The position numbers and the translations under genes were made by a program. Shown piece by piece: positions 1-8,288 of a stretch of DNA of 26,203 nt (the stretch's first letter is position 1; each line of letters starts with the position of its first letter). The notes below the pieces were generated by a model. It searched no databases and was not told where the DNA came from. It saw nothing but the letters and a program-made list of their open reading frames with translations. The stretch covers positions 1 to 26,203 of the forward strand of contig NZ_CAIP01000062.1 in the NCBI RefSeq assembly GCF_000297435.1, given 5' to 3'. The DNA comes from Microcystis sp. T1-4 (GTDB lineage: Bacteria; Cyanobacteriota; Cyanobacteriia; Cyanobacteriales; Microcystaceae).

Positions 1-128
1 GTAGTTCTGAATCTAGGGCTATTTTAGTCTGCTATCTTGATTATATCATCAATAATTGCTCAAATAGTCATCATTTTGACAAATGCTTCTTGATAACTGT
101 TAACTTTTTTGTGGTCACTTGCCAATTT

Positions 129-2378
129 TTATGGCTCTTGAAAATTGATCTCTTTTAATCTAACTGCACCGTCGATAATTGAGATTTCCTGAGAGCCAAT
201 TTGCACGATCGCATCTAATCCCTTACCGATAATTTTAACTGCTGGGGGGCGACTTTTCTGCACGGTCATCACCAGAAAAAATTCCTCACTACCCGTGGCT
301 AAAATGCGCTCACCTGTATTAGTTTTCTCAACTTTTAAAGTCACGGGAGTGATAAAAGTTCCCTGCATAGTTGCCCGATTTTGAGTGATAGTAAAACTAT
401 TTTTTCCGAGAGTTACATTTCCCTGGGTATTCATCACCCAAGTTTTATTAATAAATTCTGGTTGCTCGACTTCACCTAATAATTTATCCATCAAGACGAA
501 TAATCCGGGAGAACCAGAGGAGAGACTGTAATCGACAGCGAAAGAACGAACTAGAGCCACTTCTGCCGGTTTATTAGCTCCCTTAACCCTAATTTTATCA
601 GTTTTTAACGTAATTATTCCCGAACCATCGGGACTAGATTGAAAAGATATCGGTTTTGCCTGGGACCAAGGCGGTGTTTTCGGGAAAGTAACCGTGTTTT
701 CCGAGTTCCAGTCGCCTTCTGACCCCTCAAAACTTGCCCAATGTCCTCCTAATCCCCAAATTCTCACACTAGCGACATCGGGAAAAGACCATCCCCTCAC
801 AAAAGGTTGCTGTTTAAGATAGATACTAGCGACAAAATCCTCTTCATTTTGCCAGCGATTACGAAAAGCATAAAATCCCTTTTGTTGATCAACTAAAACC
901 CTGGAAAGTTGGCGTTCGGGATTTTCTGGAGTAAGATTAGATGGATAAGCAGCGAGAAGAAAAGGGGCAATATGGGGATAATGGGGGTGAAAAAGTTGTT
1001 TTTCTTGACCTTGTAATCGCCATTTTATTGCTGGTAGCCATGATTTATCGGTAATTCCCAATCCGATAGTTAATAAAGACACTCCTACAAACATCTGATG
1101 TCTGCCATAAGCAGGAATCAATAATTGACCATTTTTAGGGACAATTCTGGTTAAATAATGGGGGATTAATTGGGCTGCCGAAGAACCAGTTACTAAGTCT
1201 AATCCGAGACTATTTCGATACCCTTGCAGAAAAGGAAAAACAGCGAGAACCATGGGTTCGGTGGTGTATAAATCTCCCTCCGTGCCAAATCCTCGATCGC
1301 CGATAGCTGTGGTAAAATAGCGTTCGATGTGACGTTTGGCCATTTCCACCTGTGCAGGGGGATAATAGAGAGGATCGGGCGGTAAATCTTCTTTGAGAAT
1401 CGCTAAACTGGCTAATCCTGCCGCACCTCTGGCCCGCGCATTCCAGTTACTAACTGTGTCTCCATTCCAGTCATTTTTGGGTGAATCGCCTTTGAGAAGT
1501 TTTTTACTTTCACTGAATAACCAGCCAGTAATTTCCTGTTGGCGCTTTTCTCCCCAAAAATCATAACAAAGATCGTAGGCGAGAGCGACTCCGGCGACAA
1601 TCGGAGATTGTTCTAAGATTCTCCTGCCCCGATTTTTACGGGTTTTTTCGAGAATTTCCCAGGCGGTTTCTGCTGATTTTCTATCTTGATTTAAAATTGC
1701 TAAAAAACAATGGCCTGTGGCATGATAACCCCCATTAGGAACATAACCATCGTAATAAATTTTTTCTTGTAAACTGTTGTTTAATTGGGCGATAATAGTC
1801 TGACCGATGGGAGTTTTCGCTTTTTCTCTGAGATTAGTTAATTCTGACTTGCGAAAGATTAAACGGGGATGTTCTCGCGCTTGTAGGGGGTGGTAATTAG
1901 GGACGGGATTAGGCCATAAAGGCGAAATTGTGCCATTAACTTGGCTATGTCGTCTTCTTCCCCCTAAAGTGCCTTGATAACTGCCGATAAGTTGGTCTTG
2001 GTAGGGGACAATTTCGATATTATAAATAGCTTCCCTGACTTCCGCTTGCCAAGGGTGACTTTGAATCATCATTTTCACCTGTAATCGCCAAGCATTGTCT
2101 AATTTAATCGTTTTTACTGTACCTTGGTGATCCACTTCTTGATTGAATTTCGGTGCGTATCCCCACACCGATGGCTGACAAACAGCGCGATCGCAGCTTA
2201 GATCTAGGGTAAGATCTTGATAAACGGGTTGATCTTGCCACAGTTTCCAAACGCCATGTTTCAGGGTTAAACGAAGGTTGCCGGTTAATAATTGCGGATC
2301 GATGGTTTCTTGACTAGGTGCGCTTGTACCACCTAGCAAAAGTAAGGGAATCGCCGCTAAAAAAGGAGATATTTTCAT
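129..2378 (-). CDS. Secreted heparinase II/III-like (polysaccharide lyase fold) protein
   Basis: Predicted exported protein of 749 residues. I place the start at 2378 because this ATG forms an ATGA overlap with the stop of the upstream hpt gene and is followed by a clean signal peptide (MKISPFLAAIPLLLLGG, cleavage near TSAPSQ); a start at 2429 would put 17 extra residues before it. After a roughly 150-residue N-terminal beta-rich region comes HPRLIFRKSEL, the usual opening of the alpha/alpha-toroid of heparinase II/III and alginate-lyase relatives. Helical stretches with SNWNARARGAAGLA and GDRGFGTEGDLY follow, then a C-terminal beta-sandwich with GGHWASFEGSEGDWNS. By family it would cleave or bind uronate polysaccharide outside the cytoplasm. 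Substrate and activity are inferred, and I cannot assign the catalytic Tyr/His with certainty. It is the distal gene of a two-gene unit with hpt. Confidence 0.7.
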   Translation of the reverse strand: MKISPFLAAIPLLLLGGTSAPSQETIDPQLLTGNLRLTLKHGVWKLWQDQPVYQDLTLDLSCDRAVCQPSVWGYAPKFNQEVDHQGTVKTIKLDNAWRLQVKMMIQSHPWQAEVREAIYNIEIVPYQDQLIGSYQGTLGGRRRHSQVNGTISPLWPNPVPNYHPLQAREHPRLIFRKSELTNLREKAKTPIGQTIIAQLNNSLQEKIYYDGYVPNGGYHATGHCFLAILNQDRKSAETAWEILEKTRKNRGRRILEQSPIVAGVALAYDLCYDFWGEKRQQEITGWLFSESKKLLKGDSPKNDWNGDTVSNWNARARGAAGLASLAILKEDLPPDPLYYPPAQVEMAKRHIERYFTTAIGDRGFGTEGDLYTTEPMVLAVFPFLQGYRNSLGLDLVTGSSAAQLIPHYLTRIVPKNGQLLIPAYGRHQMFVGVSLLTIGLGITDKSWLPAIKWRLQGQEKQLFHPHYPHIAPFLLAAYPSNLTPENPERQLSRVLVDQQKGFYAFRNRWQNEEDFVASIYLKQQPFVRGWSFPDVASVRIWGLGGHWASFEGSEGDWNSENTVTFPKTPPWSQAKPISFQSSPDGSGIITLKTDKIRVKGANKPAEVALVRSFAVDYSLSSGSPGLFVLMDKLLGEVEQPEFINKTWVMNTQGNVTLGKNSFTITQNRATMQGTFITPVTLKVEKTNTGERILATGSEEFFLVMTVQKSRPPAVKIIGKGLDAIVQIGSQEISIIDGAVRLKEINFQEP

Positions 2379-3316
2379 AGTAAACAAGCAAGGGGAAATA
2401 TCAGGTATTCTAGGAAGAATAATTTCCAAATAAATTGGTAAAATTGGCTGATTTCGCTTTTATCTTCTAAATTCACTCCGCGACTACGCCACCAAAGAAG
2501 AACAAGTAGGAGCAGATGGGCGACAATGGCCAGAGGAGAATTAATTCCCCTTATCCCCAAGAGTCCGACGGCAATCATACCTGCATAACAAAGGGAAATT
2601 GTCAAGAGGGAAATTATTAAGATTTTTTGAGGACCAAGCAGCAGGGTAAAAGTGGTAATTTGGTAAATGCGATCGCCTTCTAGGTCGGGAACATCCTTAA
2701 AAATAGCGATCGCAACGGTGAAAACGAGAACAAAAGCTGTTAAAACCCAGATCGAGGGATAGATAGACTGATTTTGATTAATAACTGTGTTGTAGTGGCG
2801 AAAAAGACCTAAATTGACGATGACACCCCGGACGGTAAAAATACAGAAGGCGGACCAGAGGGGAAAGCGTTTCAAACGCACTGGAGGCAAGGAATAGGCA
2901 GTACCGATGATTAAACTAATCCCCACGGTGATTAACAGCCAAAAACCACCGATAAAAGCCAGTATAATCGCTAAAATACCGCTAAAACCCACGATTAACC
3001 CGCCTGTCAACCGAGAAAATTCGCCCTTGGCGAGGGGAAGATGAGGTTTATTGATTTTATCGATGTCGATGTCTTCCAACTGATTTAAACCGACGATATA
3101 GACATTACCTGCGAGACAAGCGACCCAAGTGAGCAATAAAACCGACCAATGGCTAAAAAAATCGCTAATATTGCCTAAAGCAATTAAATACAGACTTAAA
3201 ACACTCAAAGAAGTGCCGATAATCGTATGGGGACGAGAAAATTTCCAGAGACTCCCTAACCGGTGGAGAAAGTTAGGCTGGGGATGGTTAACTGGAAGAA
3301 AAGGAGCTTGATTCAT
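2375..3316 (-). CDS. hpt: Homogentisate phytyltransferase (UbiA family)
   Basis: Integral membrane prenyltransferase of 313 residues that condenses homogentisate with phytyl diphosphate, the committed step of tocopherol synthesis in cyanobacteria. Both UbiA aspartate motifs are present: NQLEDIDIDKINKP (N78, D82, D84, D86) and KDVPDLEGDR (D208, D211, D215). The opening LWKFSRPHTIIGT and the C-terminal FYQFIWKLFFLEYL closely match Synechocystis Slr1736 as I recall it. There are about eight or nine hydrophobic segments. The ATG at 3316 is preferred: the reading frame extends to 3397, but those 27 residues are proline/arginine-rich and encoded inside a MITE-like repeat that ends 2-4 bp before this ATG. 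Its stop overlaps the start of the downstream lyase-like gene (ATGA), so the two are probably co-translated. Confidence 0.93.
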   Translation of the reverse strand: MNQAPFLPVNHPQPNFLHRLGSLWKFSRPHTIIGTSLSVLSLYLIALGNISDFFSHWSVLLLTWVACLAGNVYIVGLNQLEDIDIDKINKPHLPLAKGEFSRLTGGLIVGFSGILAIILAFIGGFWLLITVGISLIIGTAYSLPPVRLKRFPLWSAFCIFTVRGVIVNLGLFRHYNTVINQNQSIYPSIWVLTAFVLVFTVAIAIFKDVPDLEGDRIYQITTFTLLLGPQKILIISLLTISLCYAGMIAVGLLGIRGINSPLAIVAHLLLLVLLWWRSRGVNLEDKSEISQFYQFIWKLFFLEYLIFPLACLL

Positions 3317-3325
3317 CGGACCTCT
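3317..3325 (-). promoter_or_regulatory. Possible hpt ribosome-binding site supplied by the MITE terminus
   Basis: On the minus strand the terminal repeat reads CCAGAGGTCCG immediately before the hpt ATG, so AGAGG lies 4 nt upstream of the start. This is a short but usable Shine-Dalgarno spacing. If 3316 is the real start, the leader of hpt comes from the inserted element. The sequence is seen; its role is inferred. Confidence 0.35.
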
Positions 3326-3490
3326 GGTAAAAATCAAAAATTGTCGTGGTGGCTGAGGATTCGGTCGTCGGTCGTCAGGAGGATTAGGAATGAACAATAA
3401 TCGATTAAATGGTCTATTTAGCTATTTTATGCCACTTAATCCTGATTTTTGAGGGTTTAAAAACCTCAAAAATCAATTATGCCAGAGGTC
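3319..3490 (-). mobile_element. MITE-like element, copy 1 (about 172 bp)
   Basis: Non-coding element bounded by inverted termini GACCTCTGG (3319-3327) and CCAGAGGTC (3482-3490). Its reverse complement aligns over nearly its whole length with 20872-21049: shared blocks are CCTCTGGCATAATT, TTTTTGAGG, AGGATTAA, ATTGATTATTGTTCATTC (copy 1 has CGATTATTGTTCATTC) and GATTTTTACCAGAGGT. It contains a near-perfect hairpin at about 3450-3480 (GATTTTTGAGG paired with CCTCAAAAATC) and a small heptamer array (TCGGTCG twice, then TCAGGAG, at about 3359-3379). There is no coding capacity and no clear target-site duplication. Short size, inverted ends and dispersed copies fit a MITE; a conserved structured RNA is the alternative. 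Confidence 0.7.
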
Positions 3491-3555
3491 GATTAAAAAA
3501 AATCAATCCTAGGGCAAGTAATCTGTTAAAATGATAATCCAGACTGAAAACCTGT

Positions 3556-3642
3556 GGAGAGGTGGCAGAGTGGTTGAATGCGGCAGACTCGAAATCTGCT
3601 TTAGGGTCACACCTAACGTGGGTTCAAATCCCACCCTCTCCG
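3556..3642 (+). tRNA. tRNA-Ser (anticodon CGA)
   Basis: Complete class II tRNA of 87 nt. The acceptor stem GGAGAGG (3556-3562) pairs with CCTCTCC (3635-3641), with discriminator G at 3642. The anticodon stem GCAGA (3583-3587) pairs with TCTGC (3595-3599), and the loop CTCGAAA gives anticodon CGA at 3590-3592. A long variable arm (about TTTAGGGTCACACCTAAC) is typical of tRNA-Ser, and the T arm is GTGGG-TTCAAAT-CCCAC. The CCA end is not encoded. It reads serine UCG codons. Confidence 0.97.
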
Positions 3643-3760
3643 TGGAACTGATAATTTATAGCCTTGCCGTGGCTGGTTTTGGCCCGGTGACTAAATTTAG
3701 ACAAGAAAAATCGACCCTAATTGTTAAGAGCAAAAGCTTTTCTAATCTCCCTTAACTTCT

Positions 3761-4423
3761 TCACTTTTTCATGGCTAGGGTCAAACCATCACCAATAGGA
3801 ATAATACTGATATTGACCCGTTCATCCTGCTGAATTTTGGCATTAAGTGAACGGATAACTTTGGTGCGATTATCGGTGCTATCGGCCGCCGCTACCCGTC
3901 CCGACCAAAAAACATTATCGATAGCGATAATTCCGCCGCTTCTAACCAATTGTAACGCCCGTTCGTAGTAGGGATCATAATTACTTTTATCGGCATCGAT
4001 AAAGACAAAATCAAAACTATTACTTTCTCCTGCGGCGATTAATTGATCTAAAGTATCCAGGGCCGGGGCAATTCTTAAATCGATTTTAGCGGCGACACCG
4101 GCCTGCTGCCAATAACGGCGGGCTATACTGGTATATTCTGCGCTCAGATCACAAGCGATGAGCTTGCCTTCTGGGGGTAAAGCTAAGGCCACCACTAAAG
4201 CACTATAACCGGTAAAAACCCCGATTTCTAGGGTTTTTTTCGCCCCGATCGCCTGTACCAAAAAAGCCATAAATTGACCTTGTTCGGGGGCAATCTGCAT
4301 GACTGCCAGGGGTTGAGAGGCAGTTTCTTGACGTAATTGAGCTAGAATAGGAGACTCTCGCAGACAGATAGATTGATAGTAGGCATAAAATTGTTGATCG
4401 AGTCCAAGAGTTTGATTAGCCAT
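3761..4423 (-). CDS. Cation-dependent O-methyltransferase (caffeoyl-CoA OMT family)
   Basis: SAM-dependent class I O-methyltransferase of 220 residues (PF01596). The SAM-binding loop is EIGVFTGYSA (66-75) with the acidic CD at 91-92. Metal-site candidates are in FIDADKSNYD (141-150, probably D143) and IDN (D169, N170). It closely resembles the Synechocystis enzyme Slr0095, which methylates catechol-type phenolics with Mg2+. The natural substrate here is unknown. The start at 4423 (MANQTLG) matches the family N-terminus. The open frame continues to 4747, but that part is antisense to the divergent kinase and has no family similarity. The gene is divergent from the CheA-like gene with a spacer of about 0.1 kb. 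Confidence 0.9.
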   Translation of the reverse strand: MANQTLGLDQQFYAYYQSICLRESPILAQLRQETASQPLAVMQIAPEQGQFMAFLVQAIGAKKTLEIGVFTGYSALVVALALPPEGKLIACDLSAEYTSIARRYWQQAGVAAKIDLRIAPALDTLDQLIAAGESNSFDFVFIDADKSNYDPYYERALQLVRSGGIIAIDNVFWSGRVAAADSTDNRTKVIRSLNAKIQQDERVNISIIPIGDGLTLAMKK

Positions 4424-4529
4424 AAAAAAATTGCTAGTGGATAGAGTTATCGAGTAAAATTTTCGGTAATCTGAAGCTAGAGAGAGCGTATTGGTTGACC
4501 AAAAAGGAAGACTTGGCAGGGAGCAAATC

Positions 4530-7163
4530 ATGATCAAACCCGACTCAGACCATCTCTTTAACGAGGATCTCGAACAGCTGTTAGAGAGTTTAGAAGACAA
4601 AGACAGCGACGGTGACGAGGCTCTAGAGGAACTCAGCTTTTTATGGGAGCAGAGTTCCCCTCCAGCGTCCGGGGCCTCTCTTCGGCAAACCCTGTCTTCC
4701 TGGACCTGGGAACAGGAATTAGAAGAACTTTTTGGCGGTAGTATCAATGGGGAAGAAGCCCCCAGTAATGATCTTTATTCTACCCGCGGGGCTGCTCCCA
4801 AGTTAGAACCGGAAGATGGGGATGATCTAGCATCTCTGCTGCTGGAAAATGTGGCGGTTCAGGAATCAGAAGCAGTTATAACCATCGGCCACCCCAATTT
4901 TTACGACAGCCTCGAAGACTTAGAAGCTTTTCTGGAAAAACCGACTCTACCGGCCCAATCACCACTGCCAGACATCTTTGAATCTTTAGAAGTCCTCCTC
5001 TGGGAATCCACAGAAGGGGACCATCCACAAGGGTTAGAATCCCTGGAAATTGCCCCAGAAAGCCTCCTAGAGGATGAATTCAGGGATTTAGAAAAACTCC
5101 TCGCAGAAACTGATCAGGTGATGGCAGCAAATCCGGCCGCCAGTTTCGGTTCACCGGTCGGGTCAAATAACCTGCGTCCCCTTGTCAGTAAAGCTTTTGA
5201 ACAGACGATGCGGGTGCCGATCAAACAGTTGGATAACCTCAGCAATCTGATCGGGGAACTGGTGGTTAAACGCAATCGCCTGGAAGAGGAACAGGATCGC
5301 CTGCGTCTCTTTTTAGATAATTTGCTCAACCAAGTCCAAAATCTCAGCGATGTGGGCAGTCGGATGCAGGATCTCTATGAAAGAACCCTCCTAGAAGGGG
5401 CTTTACTGGCCAGTCGCAATGCTGGCGATACCATCGGTTACGGTAGAGTTAAGGGAGAAAATCAGGGCAGTTCGGCTATGACAGGCCAACTAGATGCCCT
5501 AGAGATCGACCGCTTTACCGATTTCCATTTATTATCCCAAGAGATGATCGAATTGATCGTGCGAGTGCGAGAATCGGCCTCTGATATTCAATTTGTCGTC
5601 GATGAAACCGATCAGGTGACGCGCAGTCTGCGACAGGCCACCACCCAACTACAGGAAGGGATGACCAAATCGCGCATGGTTCCCTTTAGTCAAACCGCCG
5701 ATCGCCTACCCCGGGCAATTCGCGATATTTCCCTGAAACTGGATAAACAAGCCAAATTAAAAGTGGAGGGGGGTGATGTGCTCATCGATAAGATGATCCT
5801 CGAACATCTCAATAGTCCCATGACCCATCTGGTCAACAATGCGATCACCCACGGCATTGAATCACCCCAAGAACGCATGGCCAAAGGGAAACCGGCCCTC
5901 GGTACCATCTCCGTCCGGGCATTCCTACAGGGCAATCAAACCGTGATCACCGTTAGTGATGATGGGGCCGGTATTGATGCTAATCTGGTTAAACTTAAGG
6001 CGATCGAAAAAGGCCTGATCAGCGATCCGGAAGCTCAAAACCTCAGTCCCCAAGAAGTCTATGAACTGCTCTTTCACCCCGGTTTTAGTACCAAAGATCA
6101 GGCCGATGATTTTGCCGGTCGTGGGGTGGGTTTAGATGTGGTGCGGACAAGTTTAATCGATGTGCGCGGGACTGTTACTATTGACTCGCTACTGGACAAA
6201 GGAACCACTTTTACCATCCGTTTACCCCTCACCCTGAGTATCTGTAAGGCCCTGTGTTGTGTTAGTAATCATGCGCGCATCGGTTTCTCCATGGACGGAG
6301 TGGAGGATATGAAGGATTTCCGGGCCAGGGAGATACAAATCGATCGGGAGGGACGTCGCTGCGTTTTCTGGCAAAATACTTTACTACCCTTCCAACCCTT
6401 AAGCGAATTGCTTTCCTACAATCGGCAACTAAGTCGCGGTAGTTTTTACACTGGCAAACAGGAGGAAGACTCTTTTTCGATCGTGATCCTGCGCGGTGGT
6501 AATAATCTCCTCGCGGTACAGGTGGATCAAGTGATCGGTGAACTGGAAATCGTCATCAAACAGATCGAAGGACCGATTCCGAAAACGGCTGGGATTGCTG
6601 GGGCGACGGTTTTGGGCGATGGTACGGTGATGCCGATCGGCGATGTGTTGGAGTTAATCGACATCGCCAGGGGTCGTCTGCGTACCGATAACGGTGGTCC
6701 TTGGCGCCAACCTCTCCCCCCCGTAGCGGTGAAAACTAGGCAAAAATCGGGGGCTATGGTTCTGATTGTCGATGATTCGATTACTGTCCGGGAATTGCTC
6801 TCTTTAAGCTTTAGTAAAGCTGGTTATCGTGTGGAACAGGCCCGGGATGGTCAAGAAGCTTGGGAAAAATTACGCGGCGGTTTGCCCTGTGATATCGTTT
6901 TCTGCGATATCGAGATGCCCCGCATGAATGGCCTAGAATTACTCTATAATTTGCAAAAAGACCCCCAATTAGCCTCGATTCCCTTCGCTTTATTGACTTC
7001 CCGAGGAGCGGAACGTCATCGTCAGGTGGCGGCGACATTAGGGGCTAGTGGTTATTTTACCAAGCCCTACACGGAAAGAGATTTACTCTCGGCAGCTGAA
7101 AGAATGATTGCGGGGGAAGTGTTACTAGCTAATAGTATTAAAGCGACTCCTAACCCGTCTTGA
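4530..7163 (+). CDS. CheA/PilL-like hybrid histidine kinase without Hpt domain
   Basis: Chemotaxis-type kinase of 877 residues (approximate numbering from ATG 4530). Residues 1-200 are acidic with no Hpt-type H-x-x-K-G motif; instead short leucine/acidic segments recur (DLEQLLESLED, ELEELFGG, DLEAFLEK, DLEKLLAE). Then come: dimerisation domain (about 225-265, LDNLSNLIGELVVKRNRLEE); ATPase domain with N box HLVNNAITHGIES (about 431), G1 DDGAGID (about 476) and G2 GRGVGLDVV (about 530); a CheW-like domain (about 570-722); and a C-terminal receiver (VDDS, phospho-Asp in FCDIEMPRMNG about 793, Lys in FTKPYT). ATG 4530 has AGGGAG 6 nt upstream; TTG 4491 is the alternative. Either way the divergent OMT gene leaves no room for an N-terminal Hpt domain. 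It probably serves a pilus/phototaxis pathway like the split cyanobacterial PilL, with the Hpt supplied in trans (inference). Confidence 0.88.
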   Translation: MIKPDSDHLFNEDLEQLLESLEDKDSDGDEALEELSFLWEQSSPPASGASLRQTLSSWTWEQELEELFGGSINGEEAPSNDLYSTRGAAPKLEPEDGDDLASLLLENVAVQESEAVITIGHPNFYDSLEDLEAFLEKPTLPAQSPLPDIFESLEVLLWESTEGDHPQGLESLEIAPESLLEDEFRDLEKLLAETDQVMAANPAASFGSPVGSNNLRPLVSKAFEQTMRVPIKQLDNLSNLIGELVVKRNRLEEEQDRLRLFLDNLLNQVQNLSDVGSRMQDLYERTLLEGALLASRNAGDTIGYGRVKGENQGSSAMTGQLDALEIDRFTDFHLLSQEMIELIVRVRESASDIQFVVDETDQVTRSLRQATTQLQEGMTKSRMVPFSQTADRLPRAIRDISLKLDKQAKLKVEGGDVLIDKMILEHLNSPMTHLVNNAITHGIESPQERMAKGKPALGTISVRAFLQGNQTVITVSDDGAGIDANLVKLKAIEKGLISDPEAQNLSPQEVYELLFHPGFSTKDQADDFAGRGVGLDVVRTSLIDVRGTVTIDSLLDKGTTFTIRLPLTLSICKALCCVSNHARIGFSMDGVEDMKDFRAREIQIDREGRRCVFWQNTLLPFQPLSELLSYNRQLSRGSFYTGKQEEDSFSIVILRGGNNLLAVQVDQVIGELEIVIKQIEGPIPKTAGIAGATVLGDGTVMPIGDVLELIDIARGRLRTDNGGPWRQPLPPVAVKTRQKSGAMVLIVDDSITVRELLSLSFSKAGYRVEQARDGQEAWEKLRGGLPCDIVFCDIEMPRMNGLELLYNLQKDPQLASIPFALLTSRGAERHRQVAATLGASGYFTKPYTERDLLSAAERMIAGEVLLANSIKATPNPS

Positions 7164-7186
7164 TCCCCCGATACAACGATTATTGA

Positions 7187-7444
7187 CAGTTTCTCTGCGA
7201 TATCGAAATGCCTCGCCTGAATGGGTTAGAATTGCTCTCTCGTCTGCAAGAGGATGAACAACTTCAGGGAATACCGGTGGCGATGATTACCTCGTGCGGG
7301 GCGCAAAAAATGCAGCATCTCGCCGCCGCTCAAGGGGCAAAAGGTTATTTTGTCAAGCCCTATATTGAGGATGTTTTACTGTCGGCAGCCCAACGTTTAA
7401 TCGCTGGTGAGGTGTTAATCCAAAAACAAAGTCCCGCGGATTAG
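7187..7444 (+). pseudogene. Truncated receiver-domain remnant
   Basis: The frame encodes the C-terminal half of a response-regulator receiver: CDIEMPRLNGLELLSRLQ, then AMITS and KGYFVKPYIEDVLLSAAQRL, closely paralogous to the receiver ending the kinase only 44 bp upstream (CDIEMPRMNGLELL, KPYTERDLLSAAERM). DNA similarity is also evident (CTGCGATATCGA, TCGGCAGC). The first half of the fold, including the DD acidic pocket, is absent; an in-frame stop lies at 7184. An ATG at 7208 could yield 78 residues but not a complete domain. The likely origin is a second, tandem receiver of the kinase that lost its linker and N-terminal half by deletion. The alternative is a partial tandem duplication. Confidence 0.75.
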
Positions 7445-7458
7445 CCCGGGTTAACTGG

Positions 7459-8208
7459 CTAATTTGAATTTGTTTTCTGAAAAATCATTAAATGTTGTTG
7501 GGGCAAAGTCTCGATAATTTCTTCCGGCACTAAACCGACAGCAGCCATTTCTTTTTCTACCTGTCTGCGGGTCATTTTATGAAGGGCTTTGATGGGAATC
7601 AGGGGATTTTCACGACGGTATTCTACTAATACCACCCTACCATCGGGTTTTAAGGATTTGAGCAGATTCTCCATCATCTCGCGGGGAGAGGAAAACTCGT
7701 GATAAGCATCGACCATTAAAGCTAAATCGATCGCATTTATAGGCAATTGGGGATCGGTTTCTGTGGCGAGAATTGTGGTGATATTCTTCACTTGATTTTC
7801 CTCGGCTAAAAAATCAATTGCCCCTAACATTTCCGGTTGCACATCAACGGCGAAAACTTGTTCTACTAAATTCGCCAGAGGAAAACTAAAATAACCTGTC
7901 CCTGCGCCGATATCTGCTACTAGATCTGTGGGTTTTAGATGTAGTGCAGTGATCAGATCATCGGGTTTTTCTGTGAAACGGCGACTAGGACGTTCTAACC
8001 ATAACATTTCTTGGTGTCCCATGACTTTAGCGATTTCCCGTCCTAGATAAAATTTACCGATACCATCGCGACTATGAAGCGATCGAATCTGATAATATTG
8101 CTGCGGCGCTAAAACTGAAGCATCGTAGGTAAGATTTAATAATCCGAAACCACAAAAAACCACTATTAGAAACGAGACAATTAAGAAAAATTTTTGCTTA
8201 AACAGCAT
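7459..8208 (-). CDS. Membrane-anchored class I SAM-dependent methyltransferase
   Basis: Protein of 249 residues with an N-terminal membrane anchor or signal (about residues 5-27, FFLIVSFLIVVFCGFGLL) followed by a Rossmann methyltransferase domain. SAM motif I is VADIGAGTGYFSF (97-109) and the acidic end of beta-2 is VDVQPEML. The preceding GREIAKVMGHQEMLWLERPSR is a conserved lead-in in a widespread family of uncharacterised methyltransferases. The ATG at 8208 is chosen because the hydrophobic segment follows it directly; a TTG at 8283 would add 25 residues without clear family support and nearly abut the preceding gene. It lies about 80 bp downstream of the RPV-repeat gene and may be co-transcribed. 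Substrate unknown. Confidence 0.8.
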   Translation of the reverse strand: MLFKQKFFLIVSFLIVVFCGFGLLNLTYDASVLAPQQYYQIRSLHSRDGIGKFYLGREIAKVMGHQEMLWLERPSRRFTEKPDDLITALHLKPTDLVADIGAGTGYFSFPLANLVEQVFAVDVQPEMLGAIDFLAEENQVKNITTILATETDPQLPINAIDLALMVDAYHEFSSPREMMENLLKSLKPDGRVVLVEYRRENPLIPIKALHKMTRRQVEKEMAAVGLVPEEIIETLPQQHLMIFQKTNSN

Positions 8209-8288
8209 CGGGATTAAAAACGGTGGGCTAGAAAAAATAAATTCCCCGTCTGGGACAGGGAAAAAATCTATCTTGGTCAACAAAACAA

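Noticed and set aside
3317..3397. N-terminal extension of hpt (27 residues)
   Set aside because: It is encoded by the MITE-like repeat, is Pro/Arg-rich and has no counterpart in known homogentisate prenyltransferases.
3450..3482. Hairpin considered as a rho-independent terminator
   Set aside because: The stem is AT-rich, has no clear T-tract and lies within the MITE-like element, so it is better explained as internal symmetry of that element.
4424..4747. N-terminal extension of the O-methyltransferase frame
   Set aside because: It is Ser-rich, lacks family similarity and is antisense to the kinase coding sequence; the family N-terminus begins at 4423.
7208..7444. Independent single-domain response regulator gene
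   Set aside because: It lacks the first half of the receiver fold including the acidic pocket, so it cannot be a functional CheY-like protein.
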